DNA from: Clostridia bacterium
GTDB taxonomy: Bacteria > Bacillota > Clostridia > Christensenellales > DTU072
Direction: 5' to 3'
Assembly: GCA_024685275.1 (NCBI GenBank)
Contig: JAIKVY010000251.1
Location: 1-32,802 of the forward strand
DNA length: 32,802 nucleotides
The position numbers and the translations under genes are program-made. Below are positions 1 to 6,715 of this stretch, in pieces; positions within the stretch are counted from its first letter, which is position 1, and every line of letters begins with the position of its first letter. The notes beneath the pieces were generated by a model. It did not search any database, was not told the DNA's origin, and saw only the letters and a list, made by a program, of their open reading frames with translations.

Positions 1-23
1 CCAATTACACCAATTCTTTTCAT
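1..23 (-). CDS. 5' end of a leftward gene, cut by the window edge
   Basis: Only seven full codons are visible (M-K-R-I-G-V-I, with the next codon starting GG). An ATG at 23-21 follows GGGAGG at 28-33, four bases away, which is a strong ribosome binding site. The opening K-R-I-G-V-I-G pattern is that of a first beta strand running into a glycine-rich nucleotide-binding loop, so a Rossmann-type or similar enzyme is possible, but the family cannot be named from so little. The gene sits behind a consensus promoter and an attenuator-like leader, described separately. Confidence 0.6.
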
Positions 24-139
24 CTTTCCTCCCAAACCTAAAAAAAATTCAGCACGAAAGATGCGCTGAAATAAACAATTAAATAAATATATACTCAATT
101 GTAAACTTACTCTCCGAACGCATCATCGATTTAGGTTAC
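24..139 (-). promoter_or_regulatory. Attenuator-like 5' leader with two competing pairings
   Basis: This is the untranslated leader (about 115 nt) between the promoter at 146-174 and the ATG at 23. It ends in a hairpin plus T run (42-72). An earlier segment of the leader, GATGCGTT (124-117 on the minus strand), is complementary over 8 bp, one of them G-U, to AGCGCATC (67-60) in the 5' arm of that hairpin. The two pairings exclude each other, which is the arrangement of a terminator/antiterminator switch. I see no T-box consensus (no TGGNACCGCG) and recognise no known riboswitch class. Function is inferred from sequence only. Confidence 0.5.
42..72 (-). terminator. Rho-independent terminator (attenuator) in the leader of the left-edge gene
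   Basis: On the minus strand the arms TTCAGCGC and GTGCTGAA (72-65 and 57-50) pair with one internal C-A mismatch around the loop ATCTTTC, and are followed directly by eight T (49-42). It lies between the resolvase-like gene and the left-edge gene but downstream of the latter's own promoter, so it could end readthrough from upstream and also act as a regulated attenuator. Confidence 0.65.
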
Positions 140-145
140 AACTAC

Positions 146-174
146 ATTATATTTTCTTTTTAAAAAACTGTCAA
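146..174 (-). promoter_or_regulatory. Consensus sigma-A promoter for the left-edge gene
   Basis: On the minus strand TTGACA (174-169) is separated by exactly 17 bases from TATAAT (151-146), a full match to the sigma-A consensus. The predicted transcript starts near 139 and carries the attenuator-like leader. Repeat copy A (189-220) ends 15 bases upstream of the -35 box, where an activator could bind. Confidence 0.75.
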
Positions 175-188
175 TTTTATTATGTCTA

Positions 189-220
189 ATTTTCGCATTA
201 GGGTATCTATTTTTTTTCGC
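189..220. repeat. 32-bp imperfect direct repeat, copy A
   Basis: This copy matches 1095-1126 at 27 of 32 positions in the same orientation. Both copies begin with ATTTTCGCA and share TAGGGTAT; both end in TTTCGC. On the minus strand this gives two GCGAAA blocks whose starts are 24 bp apart. The stop codon of the 255-residue gene (207-209) and its last codons lie inside this copy. Confidence 0.7.
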
Positions 221-974
221 AACTTTTCTTTATGCGATAGTATTTATCTTTACTTATACCTAATTCTTTTATTAATTGTTGACGGGTTATTTTCTTATTA
301 TTTACATTTTCTTCTAATTCAATAAATTTTAAAATATCAACTTTTATTGGCTTTCTTCCTCTATACTTTCCTTCTTGCTTTGCCTTTTCTATCCCTATTT
401 TTTGCTTACTTTTGTATGAGTTATATTCCTTTTTGTATAACTCTAAAAAAACAATATGAAAAATTTTTCTATTACTATCATTTATCTCTTCACCACTAAA
501 AAAAATATTATTCCCTAAACAAATGTTTTCTAGCAATTGTTTAATATAAAGTAAATTATTTGTCTTATTATTAATTTCAATTATCTTCTTTTCTTTGTAT
601 GGAATCACAAACAAATTATCTCCAAAATATTGCATATCAGTTAATATTAAATACTTAATTGGATCCATATACTCCATATTTACTTTATTAAGTAATTCGT
701 AATAATCTTCTCTATTTTTTGATGGAACACGTTCTGAAATAAATGTAGGATTTATATTCTCTCTAACATATTTATCTTTTCTTAAATCTAAATTTAAACC
801 TGGAATCCCTTGAAATATCTCACTATCTAATAGATCTATAACTGAATAATTAGGTGTAAAAGTATACTTGAATTTTTCATCTTCAAATAACACATATTCT
901 ATCGTACATATTGCATATATAAAATTTTGATTATCTTTAACGCAAATAGTTCCTAACGATTTATATTCCCGCAT
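207..974 (-). CDS. Unknown protein with a resolvase-type C-terminal helix-turn-helix
   Basis: The 255-residue product ends in a segment typical of the C-terminus of resolvase-type serine recombinases: a charged helix, GKYRGRKP at about 202-209, then a helix-turn-helix at about 228-250 (LIKELGISKDKYYRIKK). The first 190 residues do not resemble the catalytic domain of those enzymes. I see no N-terminal YxRVSt motif with the catalytic serine, and I do not recognise this part. The start ATG (974) follows AGGAG. The most likely role is DNA binding, either as a regulator or as part of a small mobile unit; enzyme activity is not supported. The gene is framed by 32-bp direct repeats, one overlapping its 3' end and one overlapping its probable promoter, which suggests that the protein recognises them. 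Confidence 0.75.
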   Translation of the reverse strand: MREYKSLGTICVKDNQNFIYAICTIEYVLFEDEKFKYTFTPNYSVIDLLDSEIFQGIPGLNLDLRKDKYVRENINPTFISERVPSKNREDYYELLNKVNMEYMDPIKYLILTDMQYFGDNLFVIPYKEKKIIEINNKTNNLLYIKQLLENICLGNNIFFSGEEINDSNRKIFHIVFLELYKKEYNSYKSKQKIGIEKAKQEGKYRGRKPIKVDILKFIELEENVNNKKITRQQLIKELGISKDKYYRIKKSCEKK

Positions 975-1075
975 TAGAATCTCCTACAAGTTTTTGATAT
1001 GATATTTTTATTATTCCCTCATATCTATTCTTTATCATAGTTTAAAAAAAATCTCATTAATACTAGTCAAATAAT

Positions 1076-1104
1076 ATTATGATCGTATAATAAGATTTTC
1101 GCAA
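1076..1104 (-). promoter_or_regulatory. Probable promoter of the resolvase-HTH gene, overlapping repeat B
   Basis: On the minus strand TTGCGA (1104-1099) lies 17 bases from CATAAT (1081-1076). The -35 box falls inside repeat copy B, so a protein bound to the repeat would control this promoter. The match is moderate, and the leader to the ATG at 974 would be about 95 nt. Confidence 0.4.
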
Positions 1105-1126
1105 TAGGGTATGTTTTTAATTTCGC
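1095..1126. repeat. 32-bp imperfect direct repeat, copy B
   Basis: This is the second copy of the repeat at 189-220, identical at 27 of 32 positions and in the same orientation. The right end also forms the perfect palindrome TTTCGCGAAA (1121-1130). It lies upstream of the resolvase-HTH gene and 64 bp before the promoter of the aldolase gene on the other strand. Confidence 0.7.
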
Positions 1127-1190
1127 GAAAACAAATGATATTATCAAAAAAAAATTATTAAATATTGAATAATTTATGTTTTAGTTAATA

Positions 1191-1219
1191 TTGAAAAAAA
1201 TACTCTATTTTGATAAAAT
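1191..1219 (+). promoter_or_regulatory. Promoter of the KDPG-aldolase operon
   Basis: TTGAAA (1191-1196) and TAAAAT (1214-1219) are 17 bases apart. Transcription would begin near 1226, which rules out the TTG at 1191 as a start codon, because that TTG is the -35 box itself. This supports the ATG at 1257. Confidence 0.6.
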
Positions 1220-1256
1220 TATAATATCAAATAACAATAAAAGAGAGACATCGAAT

Positions 1257-2252
1257 ATGCCACAAAATGATCCAAAATTTACAGCAAAATATGACAAGTT
1301 AATACGAGAATTAGAGTTATGTGGTTTTGTTCCATTAATTACAATTAATAATTTTAAAAATGCTTCTCCACTAGCGGGAGCATTAACGACATCAAATATT
1401 CGTGCTCTTGAAATTACTTTTAGAACTAACCAAGCTCCACAAGTAATTAAACTATTAAATACGAAATATAAAAATCTTATAGTCGGTGCTGGAACTGTAA
1501 TTAATACAGCACAAGTTGATCTAGCTATTGAATCTGGTGCTCAGTACATTATTACCCCATCTTTTAATGAAGAAGTTGTTGATAGATGCATAGAAAGAAA
1601 CATACCAATATTCCCTGGATGCAGTAATGCAACTGATATTGAACATGCATATGCTAAAGGATTAAGAGTTGTTAAATATTTCCCAGCTGAATTAAGTGGT
1701 GGTGTTGAGATGCTTAAAGCATTATCTGGTCCATATCCATTTATGAAATTCATTCCAACTGGTGGAATAAATTGTTCTAATATTGGTAAATATCTTGCAT
1801 TTAATAAAGTATTATTTTGTGCTGGAACTTTTATTGCTAGTGAAGAAAATATAAAGAACGGAAATTTTGAAGAGATTGTAAAAAATGCTAAAGCAGCAGT
1901 TAATGCTATTACAGATTTAAAATTTGAAAGAATAGAATTAAATACAAACTATTTTGAAACATCAAACATGTTTAAAACACTATCTTCTTTCTTTGGTGAC
2001 TTATACCAAAAGGGAGATGATGATGTTTCGATATTTAAAAAATATGCTGATAACTTATCAGCAGATAATAAAGGATTTGTAGTTTATTCTACTCCAAATA
2101 TTGAAAGAACTCTTTATTATTTAGAATATAGAGGATTTATAGCAAATGAAAAAACTATTGTAAGAAATAGTAAAAATATTCAAGAATTATGTTTTAATAA
2201 CGAGCTAGCAACTGGATATGGATTAAAACTAGTTAGAAGGGATAATGAATAG
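1257..2252 (+). CDS. KDPG/KHG-type aldolase with C-terminal extension
   Basis: The first 215 residues are a class I 2-keto-3-deoxy-6-phosphogluconate / 4-hydroxy-2-oxoglutarate aldolase, which splits KDPG into pyruvate and glyceraldehyde 3-phosphate. The expected residues are present: Glu52 and Arg56 in LEITFRT, Thr80 in VGAGTV, the Schiff-base Lys140 in VVKYFPAE, and a phosphate-binding TGGIN near 168. The family is usually about 210 residues; here some 110 more follow (from about 222), with GFVVYSTPNIERTLYYLEYR resembling one module of a VOC/glyoxalase-like fold. I chose the ATG at 1257 because a longer reading begins inside the -35 box; a weak AAGAGAG lies nine bases before. The DUF5662 gene overlaps the end by 8 nt, so the two are coupled. 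The exact substrate is open, since no kdgK or uronate genes are nearby. Confidence 0.85.
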   Translation: MPQNDPKFTAKYDKLIRELELCGFVPLITINNFKNASPLAGALTTSNIRALEITFRTNQAPQVIKLLNTKYKNLIVGAGTVINTAQVDLAIESGAQYIITPSFNEEVVDRCIERNIPIFPGCSNATDIEHAYAKGLRVVKYFPAELSGGVEMLKALSGPYPFMKFIPTGGINCSNIGKYLAFNKVLFCAGTFIASEENIKNGNFEEIVKNAKAAVNAITDLKFERIELNTNYFETSNMFKTLSSFFGDLYQKGDDDVSIFKKYADNLSADNKGFVVYSTPNIERTLYYLEYRGFIANEKTIVRNSKNIQELCFNNELATGYGLKLVRRDNE

Positions 2253-2799
2253 ATTTATTGGTCATCTAAAAACTGTATTACATCACAAAAAAGAAGTATT
2301 TAAAATTTGCAAAAAATTAGGAATATTTTGGCAAGGATTAGTTCATGATACTTCTAAATTTTCATATGCTGAATTTTCTAAAGGCGTTAAATACTTTACT
2401 GATGGACATCAAAGCCCAAATAATGGTGAAAAGAAAGAAAAAGGATATTCATCTTCTTGGTTACACCATAAAGGAAGAAATAAACACCATTTTGAGTACT
2501 GGATTGAATTTGGAGCATTTGAAACTAATTATATTAAACCAGCAAAAATGCCACTAAAGTATGTTAAAGAAATGCTAGCTGATAGAATTGCAGCAACAAA
2601 AACTTATTTAAAAAACGATTATACAGAAACTTCTCCACTTGAATATTATTTATCAAAAGATGAATCAGTATTTATGCATCCAGATACATCAAAACTTTTA
2701 GAAAAATGTCTCATGTTCATAGCAATATATGGAGAAGATTATACATTTAACTATCTTAAATCTCTAAAAGAAAAAGATTATATTTCAGGTGATTTTTAA
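2245..2799 (+). CDS. DUF5662 family protein
   Basis: The 184-residue product carries the marks of the DUF5662 family as I remember it: an N-terminal RFIGHLKTVLHHK helix, GLVHDTSKFSYAEF at about 32-45, and WLHHKGRNKHHFEYW at about 73-87. The many conserved His and Asp residues (HDTSK, HHK, HHFEYW, DR) suggest a metal-binding alpha-helical enzyme related in style to HD-type hydrolases, but no reaction is known to me. It overlaps the aldolase gene by 8 nt and should be translated from the same mRNA. Its stop codon overlaps that of the convergent metallopeptidase gene, leaving no room for a separate terminator. Confidence 0.8.
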   Translation: MNRFIGHLKTVLHHKKEVFKICKKLGIFWQGLVHDTSKFSYAEFSKGVKYFTDGHQSPNNGEKKEKGYSSSWLHHKGRNKHHFEYWIEFGAFETNYIKPAKMPLKYVKEMLADRIAATKTYLKNDYTETSPLEYYLSKDESVFMHPDTSKLLEKCLMFIAIYGEDYTFNYLKSLKEKDYISGDF

Positions 2800-3467
2800 T
2801 TACTCTTTTTATTACTCTTTAGTATTTTTCTATATTCAGGAACATATTTTTTCATATAATCATTAAATTCTTTTCCATGATTATTATACATAATGTGTCC
2901 AAGTTCATGAATAACAACTGTTTCAATAAATTGAAAATTCTGTGTTGCTAAACTGATACTGAATTTAATAAACTTTGTTTTATGATTACATGTAGCCCAT
3001 GAAAATAATGTTTCAACAAGTTTCCATCCAGAACACTCTAAATTTACATACCTTTCACATTCTGGTATTACTCTTAATAAATGGGCTTTTAATTGAGAAT
3101 AATAATGCTTTTTTATTTCACTTTTAATTACATCAATATCAGCATATTTACCATTAGTAGCAATTAGCAATTCTTTATCACTAAAAGCTGATCCATTATT
3201 TGTTGATTGAATTATTCTAATAGGATATTTTTTACCGAAGAGAACACAATATTTGTTATCACCATATAAACAATTATATCCATCTAAATTTGTATTATTA
3301 ATTACTTTGATTGCAAATTCTTTGGCTTTATCAAAAGAATATCTAGCTCCAACAGAAACAACCATTTCCCCATATATGTGGTTTATAATCGTTCTTGCTG
3401 CTGCTCTATTTTTTGTCTTTTTAAGAGTGACTTTTATTCCCTTGTATATAAAACTAAAATCTTCCAT
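2796..3467 (-). CDS. YgjP-like (DUF45) zinc metallopeptidase domain protein
   Basis: The 223-residue protein has HELGH at 187-191 followed by His197 and the FNDYMKKYVPEY segment. With LFSWATC upstream (about 154-160), this is the layout of the YgjP/DUF45 (M48-like) family; the two histidines and His197 would hold zinc and Glu188 would be the catalytic base. There is no signal peptide or membrane segment, so it should be cytoplasmic; the substrate is unknown. It lies 12 nt downstream of the GNAT gene on the same strand and is probably co-transcribed with it. The start lacks a clear Shine-Dalgarno sequence. The stop overlaps that of the convergent DUF5662 gene. Confidence 0.8.
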   Translation of the reverse strand: MEDFSFIYKGIKVTLKKTKNRAAARTIINHIYGEMVVSVGARYSFDKAKEFAIKVINNTNLDGYNCLYGDNKYCVLFGKKYPIRIIQSTNNGSAFSDKELLIATNGKYADIDVIKSEIKKHYYSQLKAHLLRVIPECERYVNLECSGWKLVETLFSWATCNHKTKFIKFSISLATQNFQFIETVVIHELGHIMYNNHGKEFNDYMKKYVPEYRKILKSNKKSN

Positions 3468-3479
3468 TTATTTTTAAAT

Positions 3480-3971
3480 CTATAACTCAATATAATATGG
3501 GCAAATATTTACATATTCACCATTTTTTAATCTAAAACCATTAGGTATAACGCCAAGTTGTGTAAATCCCATTTTAGAATATAATTTTCTAGCACCAGTA
3601 TTTGTTTCAACTACAGCATTGAATTGTAATACTTTAAATCCGAATTCCTTTGCTTTTACCAAACAATCTCTTACTAGCGTTTCTCCAAAGCCATGCCCAC
3701 GCCATTTTGAACTAACAGCAAAACTTGCATTTGCTATATGAGAACATCTTCCAACATTATTAGGATGAAGTATATATAATCCAAGTTTTATATCGTTAAG
3801 TGTATCTATAGCTACACCTACGTATGTTTGTTGAGCAAAAAACTGTTTTGCGTCTTCAAGAGTTAATTCGTTTTCTTGAGGAAATGAATTTCCCGCTTTT
3901 ACTACTTCATTCCAAATAGAAACTAATACTTCTAAATCTTTTTCTTGGTATTCTCTTGTATTAATTTTCAT
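3480..3971 (-). CDS. GNAT family N-acetyltransferase
   Basis: From MKINTREYQEKDLE the 163-residue product follows the GNAT fold: an N-terminal strand and helix, then NASFAVSSKWRGHGFGETLV with the acetyl-CoA pyrophosphate loop (R-G-H-G-F-G), and a C-terminal ARKLYSKMGFTQLG segment. It resembles the phosphinothricin/L-amino-acid acetyltransferase type; the substrate cannot be told. I prefer the ATG at 3971 because family similarity starts there. An in-frame ATG at 4037 would add 22 unlikely residues, and neither start has a Shine-Dalgarno sequence. A TATAAT box six bases before 3971 suggests a leaderless mRNA. Confidence 0.8.
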   Translation of the reverse strand: MKINTREYQEKDLEVLVSIWNEVVKAGNSFPQENELTLEDAKQFFAQQTYVGVAIDTLNDIKLGLYILHPNNVGRCSHIANASFAVSSKWRGHGFGETLVRDCLVKAKEFGFKVLQFNAVVETNTGARKLYSKMGFTQLGVIPNGFRLKNGEYVNICPYYIEL

Positions 3972-3977
3972 GTCATT

Positions 3978-4006
3978 ATTATATACCATTTCTATTAATT
4001 TTGAAA
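3978..4006 (-). promoter_or_regulatory. Possible leaderless promoter of the GNAT gene
   Basis: On the minus strand TATAAT (3983-3978) is preceded at 17 bases by a weak TTTCAA (4006-4001). The usual 6-7 base gap after the -10 box would put the transcript start at 3971, the A of the ATG. Confidence 0.4.
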
Positions 4007-4115
4007 CAAATATATATGTTTTAGTGCATATATGCATTTATATAATTTTACAACAATAACTATTTTGTGCTAAAATTAGATAGTTTTAAGTAATATTAAG
4101 CAAAAATGGAGACTT

Positions 4116-5690
4116 ATGGGAAAAGTTATAGCAATCACTGGTGCCAGTGGCAATATGGGTTCTGAAACAATTAGGCAAGTTTTAGAACTAGATATAGTCG
4201 ACAAAGTAAAAGTATTATTGGTTAACGAAAATAGAGAAAGAAAAGATAATAGAAAATGGAAAAGAAAATATAAAGATAAAGTAGATATATTCTTTGGTGA
4301 TGTAGCCAATTATGATGACTGCTTAAAACTCGTTGAAGGTTCTGATTATGTTTTGCATTTAGCAGCAATAATCCCACCTAAAGCAGATCATCATGCTAAA
4401 GAAACTGATGCATGTAATAGAATTGGAACAGAAAATATTGTTAAAGCTGTATTAGCTACAAATCCACAACCTAAATTAGTACATATCTCTACTGTTGCAA
4501 TATATGGTAATAGAGATTATTTACATCCATGGGGAAGAATTGGCGATCCTTTACTTCCTAGTGCATATGATGAATATGCCACAAGTAAAATAAAGGGCGA
4601 AAGATATGTTTTAGAAAGTGATATTAAAACATTTGTTGTATTAAGACAAACAGGTATTTTGTATAAAAATATGTTGCTTGCAAATATGTCAGATGGATTA
4701 ATGTTCCACACCTGCTACAACGTTCCAATTGAATGGGTAACAGCTAAAGATTCTGGTCTTATGCTTAAACATTTAATTGAGAAAGATTCTTCCGGAACTT
4801 TAAAAGAAGGATTCTGGAATAAATGCTACAATATAGGCGGTGGGCCAAATCAAAGAATAACTGGTTTTGAAACATTCGATAGAGGTTTTCAAATAATTGG
4901 TGGTTCTACTGAGAAATTTATGAAACCAGATTGGAATGCAACAAGAAACTTCCATTGCATGTGGTTTGAAGATAGCTCTGAACTAAATAATTATTTAGAC
5001 TTTTGGAGACAATCATTTGAAGATTATTGGGTTGAAGTTGAGAATGCATATAAAATATTTAAAGTTGCAAAAATATTCCCACCAAAGCTAATATCTGCAC
5101 TTGCGTTAAAACCACTTTTAAGAAATAGCAATGCTCCCAAATATTGGATAAAGAACTATCTTGATGGTAGAGTTATCGCTGCTTTTGGTAGCGTTGAAAA
5201 AGCAAATAATCTTCCAAAGAAATGGGAAGAATTTAATGTGCTATGCAAAGGAAAGAATCCAGATAATGGTTCTCCTATTGATTACGATATGATGCGTAAT
5301 CCTGAAATGATTAAAGATTTTGGATATCATCTTGATCATGGATATGATGAAACAAAAGATGATTCTATGTTAGATTTACCAGATATGCAACAAGCTGCTG
5401 AATTTAGAGGTGGAAAATGTATATCTAATACAATGATAAAGGGTGATTTATATACTAAACTTGAATGGCAATGTGGACTTGGGCACACATTTAAATCAAA
5501 TCCATATACAATATTAAAGGCTGGACATTGGTGTCCTATTTGTTGTCAGCCTGAGCCATGGAAATATGACGAGCTTGCAAAAACAAGTAAATTCTTTGCT
5601 CAAGTATGGTATGATAGTCACGCCGAAAATGAAAATGAGGAATATTGGTTTGATGAAAACCATTACCCACAACACAAGGAAACAAAATGA
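4116..5690 (+). CDS. Extended SDR (NAD-dependent epimerase/dehydratase) with zinc-ribbon tail
   Basis: The N-terminal 320 residues form an extended short-chain dehydrogenase/reductase: GASGNMG at 9-15 binds NAD(P), HISTVAIYG gives the catalytic Ser/Thr near 125-126, and YATSK at 154-158 gives the Tyr-Lys pair. The remaining 200 residues are unusual for the family and end in a Cys/His cluster, C453-x3-H457 and C473-x2-C476, like the treble-clef zinc fingers with CxxGH and CPxC. The substrate is unknown. GGAG (4108-4111) precedes the ATG. The stop overlaps the start of the flavodoxin-ferredoxin gene (ATGA), so the two are translated together and probably act together in a redox step. I see no signal peptide. 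Confidence 0.8.
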   Translation: MGKVIAITGASGNMGSETIRQVLELDIVDKVKVLLVNENRERKDNRKWKRKYKDKVDIFFGDVANYDDCLKLVEGSDYVLHLAAIIPPKADHHAKETDACNRIGTENIVKAVLATNPQPKLVHISTVAIYGNRDYLHPWGRIGDPLLPSAYDEYATSKIKGERYVLESDIKTFVVLRQTGILYKNMLLANMSDGLMFHTCYNVPIEWVTAKDSGLMLKHLIEKDSSGTLKEGFWNKCYNIGGGPNQRITGFETFDRGFQIIGGSTEKFMKPDWNATRNFHCMWFEDSSELNNYLDFWRQSFEDYWVEVENAYKIFKVAKIFPPKLISALALKPLLRNSNAPKYWIKNYLDGRVIAAFGSVEKANNLPKKWEEFNVLCKGKNPDNGSPIDYDMMRNPEMIKDFGYHLDHGYDETKDDSMLDLPDMQQAAEFRGGKCISNTMIKGDLYTKLEWQCGLGHTFKSNPYTILKAGHWCPICCQPEPWKYDELAKTSKFFAQVWYDSHAENENEEYWFDENHYPQHKETK

Positions 5691-6571
5691 AAGCAATAAT
5701 ATATGTATTTTCGGGGACTGATAACACTAGAAAAGTTTCTAAGTTATTTAAAGCCGAATTTGAAAAAAATGAAATACAAACAGATTTATATGATGTAACA
5801 AATGATTATACGGATATACCAAATCCTAATGATTATGACTATGTTATTTTCTCTTACCCTATTCATGCTTTTAATGCACCTGCAATAATGCAAGATTTTG
5901 CTAAAAAATTACCTGATTTAGAGAACAAGAAATATTTTATTATAAAGACATCTGGTGAACCATTAAAACTTAATAATTCATCTTCTAATGTTTTAGTAAG
6001 AATATTAAAGAAAAAGTGTTACTCTCTTGTAGGTGAATATCATTATATTATGCCATATAATATGGTATTTAGACATACTGATTCAGAAGCATTAAAAATG
6101 TATGAAACAGCCACAAAATTGATTCCTATTGAGACAAAAGAAATTATTTCCTTTACAGAACATAAATTACCTCAATTACAAGTATGGGGACGATTTGTTT
6201 CTTTTGTTTTAAGAATAGAACATTCTTTTGCAAATAGTAATGGTTTAGTTTTTACAGTAAATAAAAAGAAATGTGTAATGTGTGGCAAATGTGCTAAAGA
6301 GTGCCCTGTTAAAAACATAACAATTGATGAAAATGGAAAATTCCATTTTTCTAACAAATGTATTTTGTGTACTAAATGCTCATTTAATTGTCCAACAGAT
6401 GCATTTACAATAGGAATGTTAAACCCATGGAGAATAAATGGTCCTTACCCAATAGATCCAACAAAGGCAAAACCAGATTTTAAACACCACCATTCTTGGT
6501 ATTGTAAGAAATCTTACAAACGCTATTACGAAAAAGCAAATGAGAAGATAAATAAGGAGAGAGAATTATAA
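5687..6571 (+). CDS. EFR1-type flavodoxin / bis-[4Fe-4S] ferredoxin fusion
   Basis: The 294-residue protein begins with a flavodoxin fold (FSGTDNTRK at 8-16 binds FMN phosphate). Near 190 it turns into a two-cluster ferredoxin: Cys196, 199, 202 and 206, then Cys225, 228, 231 and 235, both CxxCxxCxxxCP. This is the EFR1 family of anaerobes. It would carry low-potential electrons between its FMN and two [4Fe-4S] clusters in the cytoplasm. The four-base overlap with the SDR gene points to a dedicated partner. The glycine after the usual FSGTG is Asp here (FSGTD), a small change in the FMN loop. Confidence 0.88.
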   Translation: MKAIIYVFSGTDNTRKVSKLFKAEFEKNEIQTDLYDVTNDYTDIPNPNDYDYVIFSYPIHAFNAPAIMQDFAKKLPDLENKKYFIIKTSGEPLKLNNSSSNVLVRILKKKCYSLVGEYHYIMPYNMVFRHTDSEALKMYETATKLIPIETKEIISFTEHKLPQLQVWGRFVSFVLRIEHSFANSNGLVFTVNKKKCVMCGKCAKECPVKNITIDENGKFHFSNKCILCTKCSFNCPTDAFTIGMLNPWRINGPYPIDPTKAKPDFKHHHSWYCKKSYKRYYEKANEKINKEREL

Positions 6572-6715
6572 TACATTTCTAATATGTATTAATATTACAC
6601 CAACTTTAATCTGTGAATATTTAATAAAAGCATCAACTACTTCATTTGCATCTTGATGTCCTCAAGCTCACATCATAACTGATTAGTTTAACATCAATTT
6701 TTAAAACATCACTAA
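6566..6715 (-). pseudogene. Frameshifted coding remnant, family not recognised
   Basis: Directly downstream of the broken ThDP-enzyme gene the minus strand reads like protein in two frames. SDVLKIDVKLISYDVSL spans about 6715-6665, and GHQDANEVVDAFIKYSQI follows, ending at a stop at 6568-6566. A single indel near 6663 would join them into about 50 codons. There is no start codon. It looks like the tail of a decayed gene of the surface cluster, but I cannot name it. The gap otherwise holds only a short inverted repeat (6569-6591). Confidence 0.3.

Noticed and set aside
24..139. T-box riboswitch in the left leader
   Set aside because: The leader is too short and lacks the TGGNACCGCG antiterminator motif.
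207..974. Functional serine recombinase or resolvase
   Set aside because: Only the C-terminal DNA-binding part matches; the catalytic N-terminal domain with its serine is absent.
1191..1256. TTG start at 1191 for the aldolase gene
   Set aside because: That TTG is the -35 box of a good promoter, and the residues before the ATG at 1257 are outside the family.
6569..6591. Terminator after the flavodoxin-ferredoxin gene
   Set aside because: The inverted repeat TAATACAT/ATGTATTA exists but has no T run and is all but free of G-C pairs.
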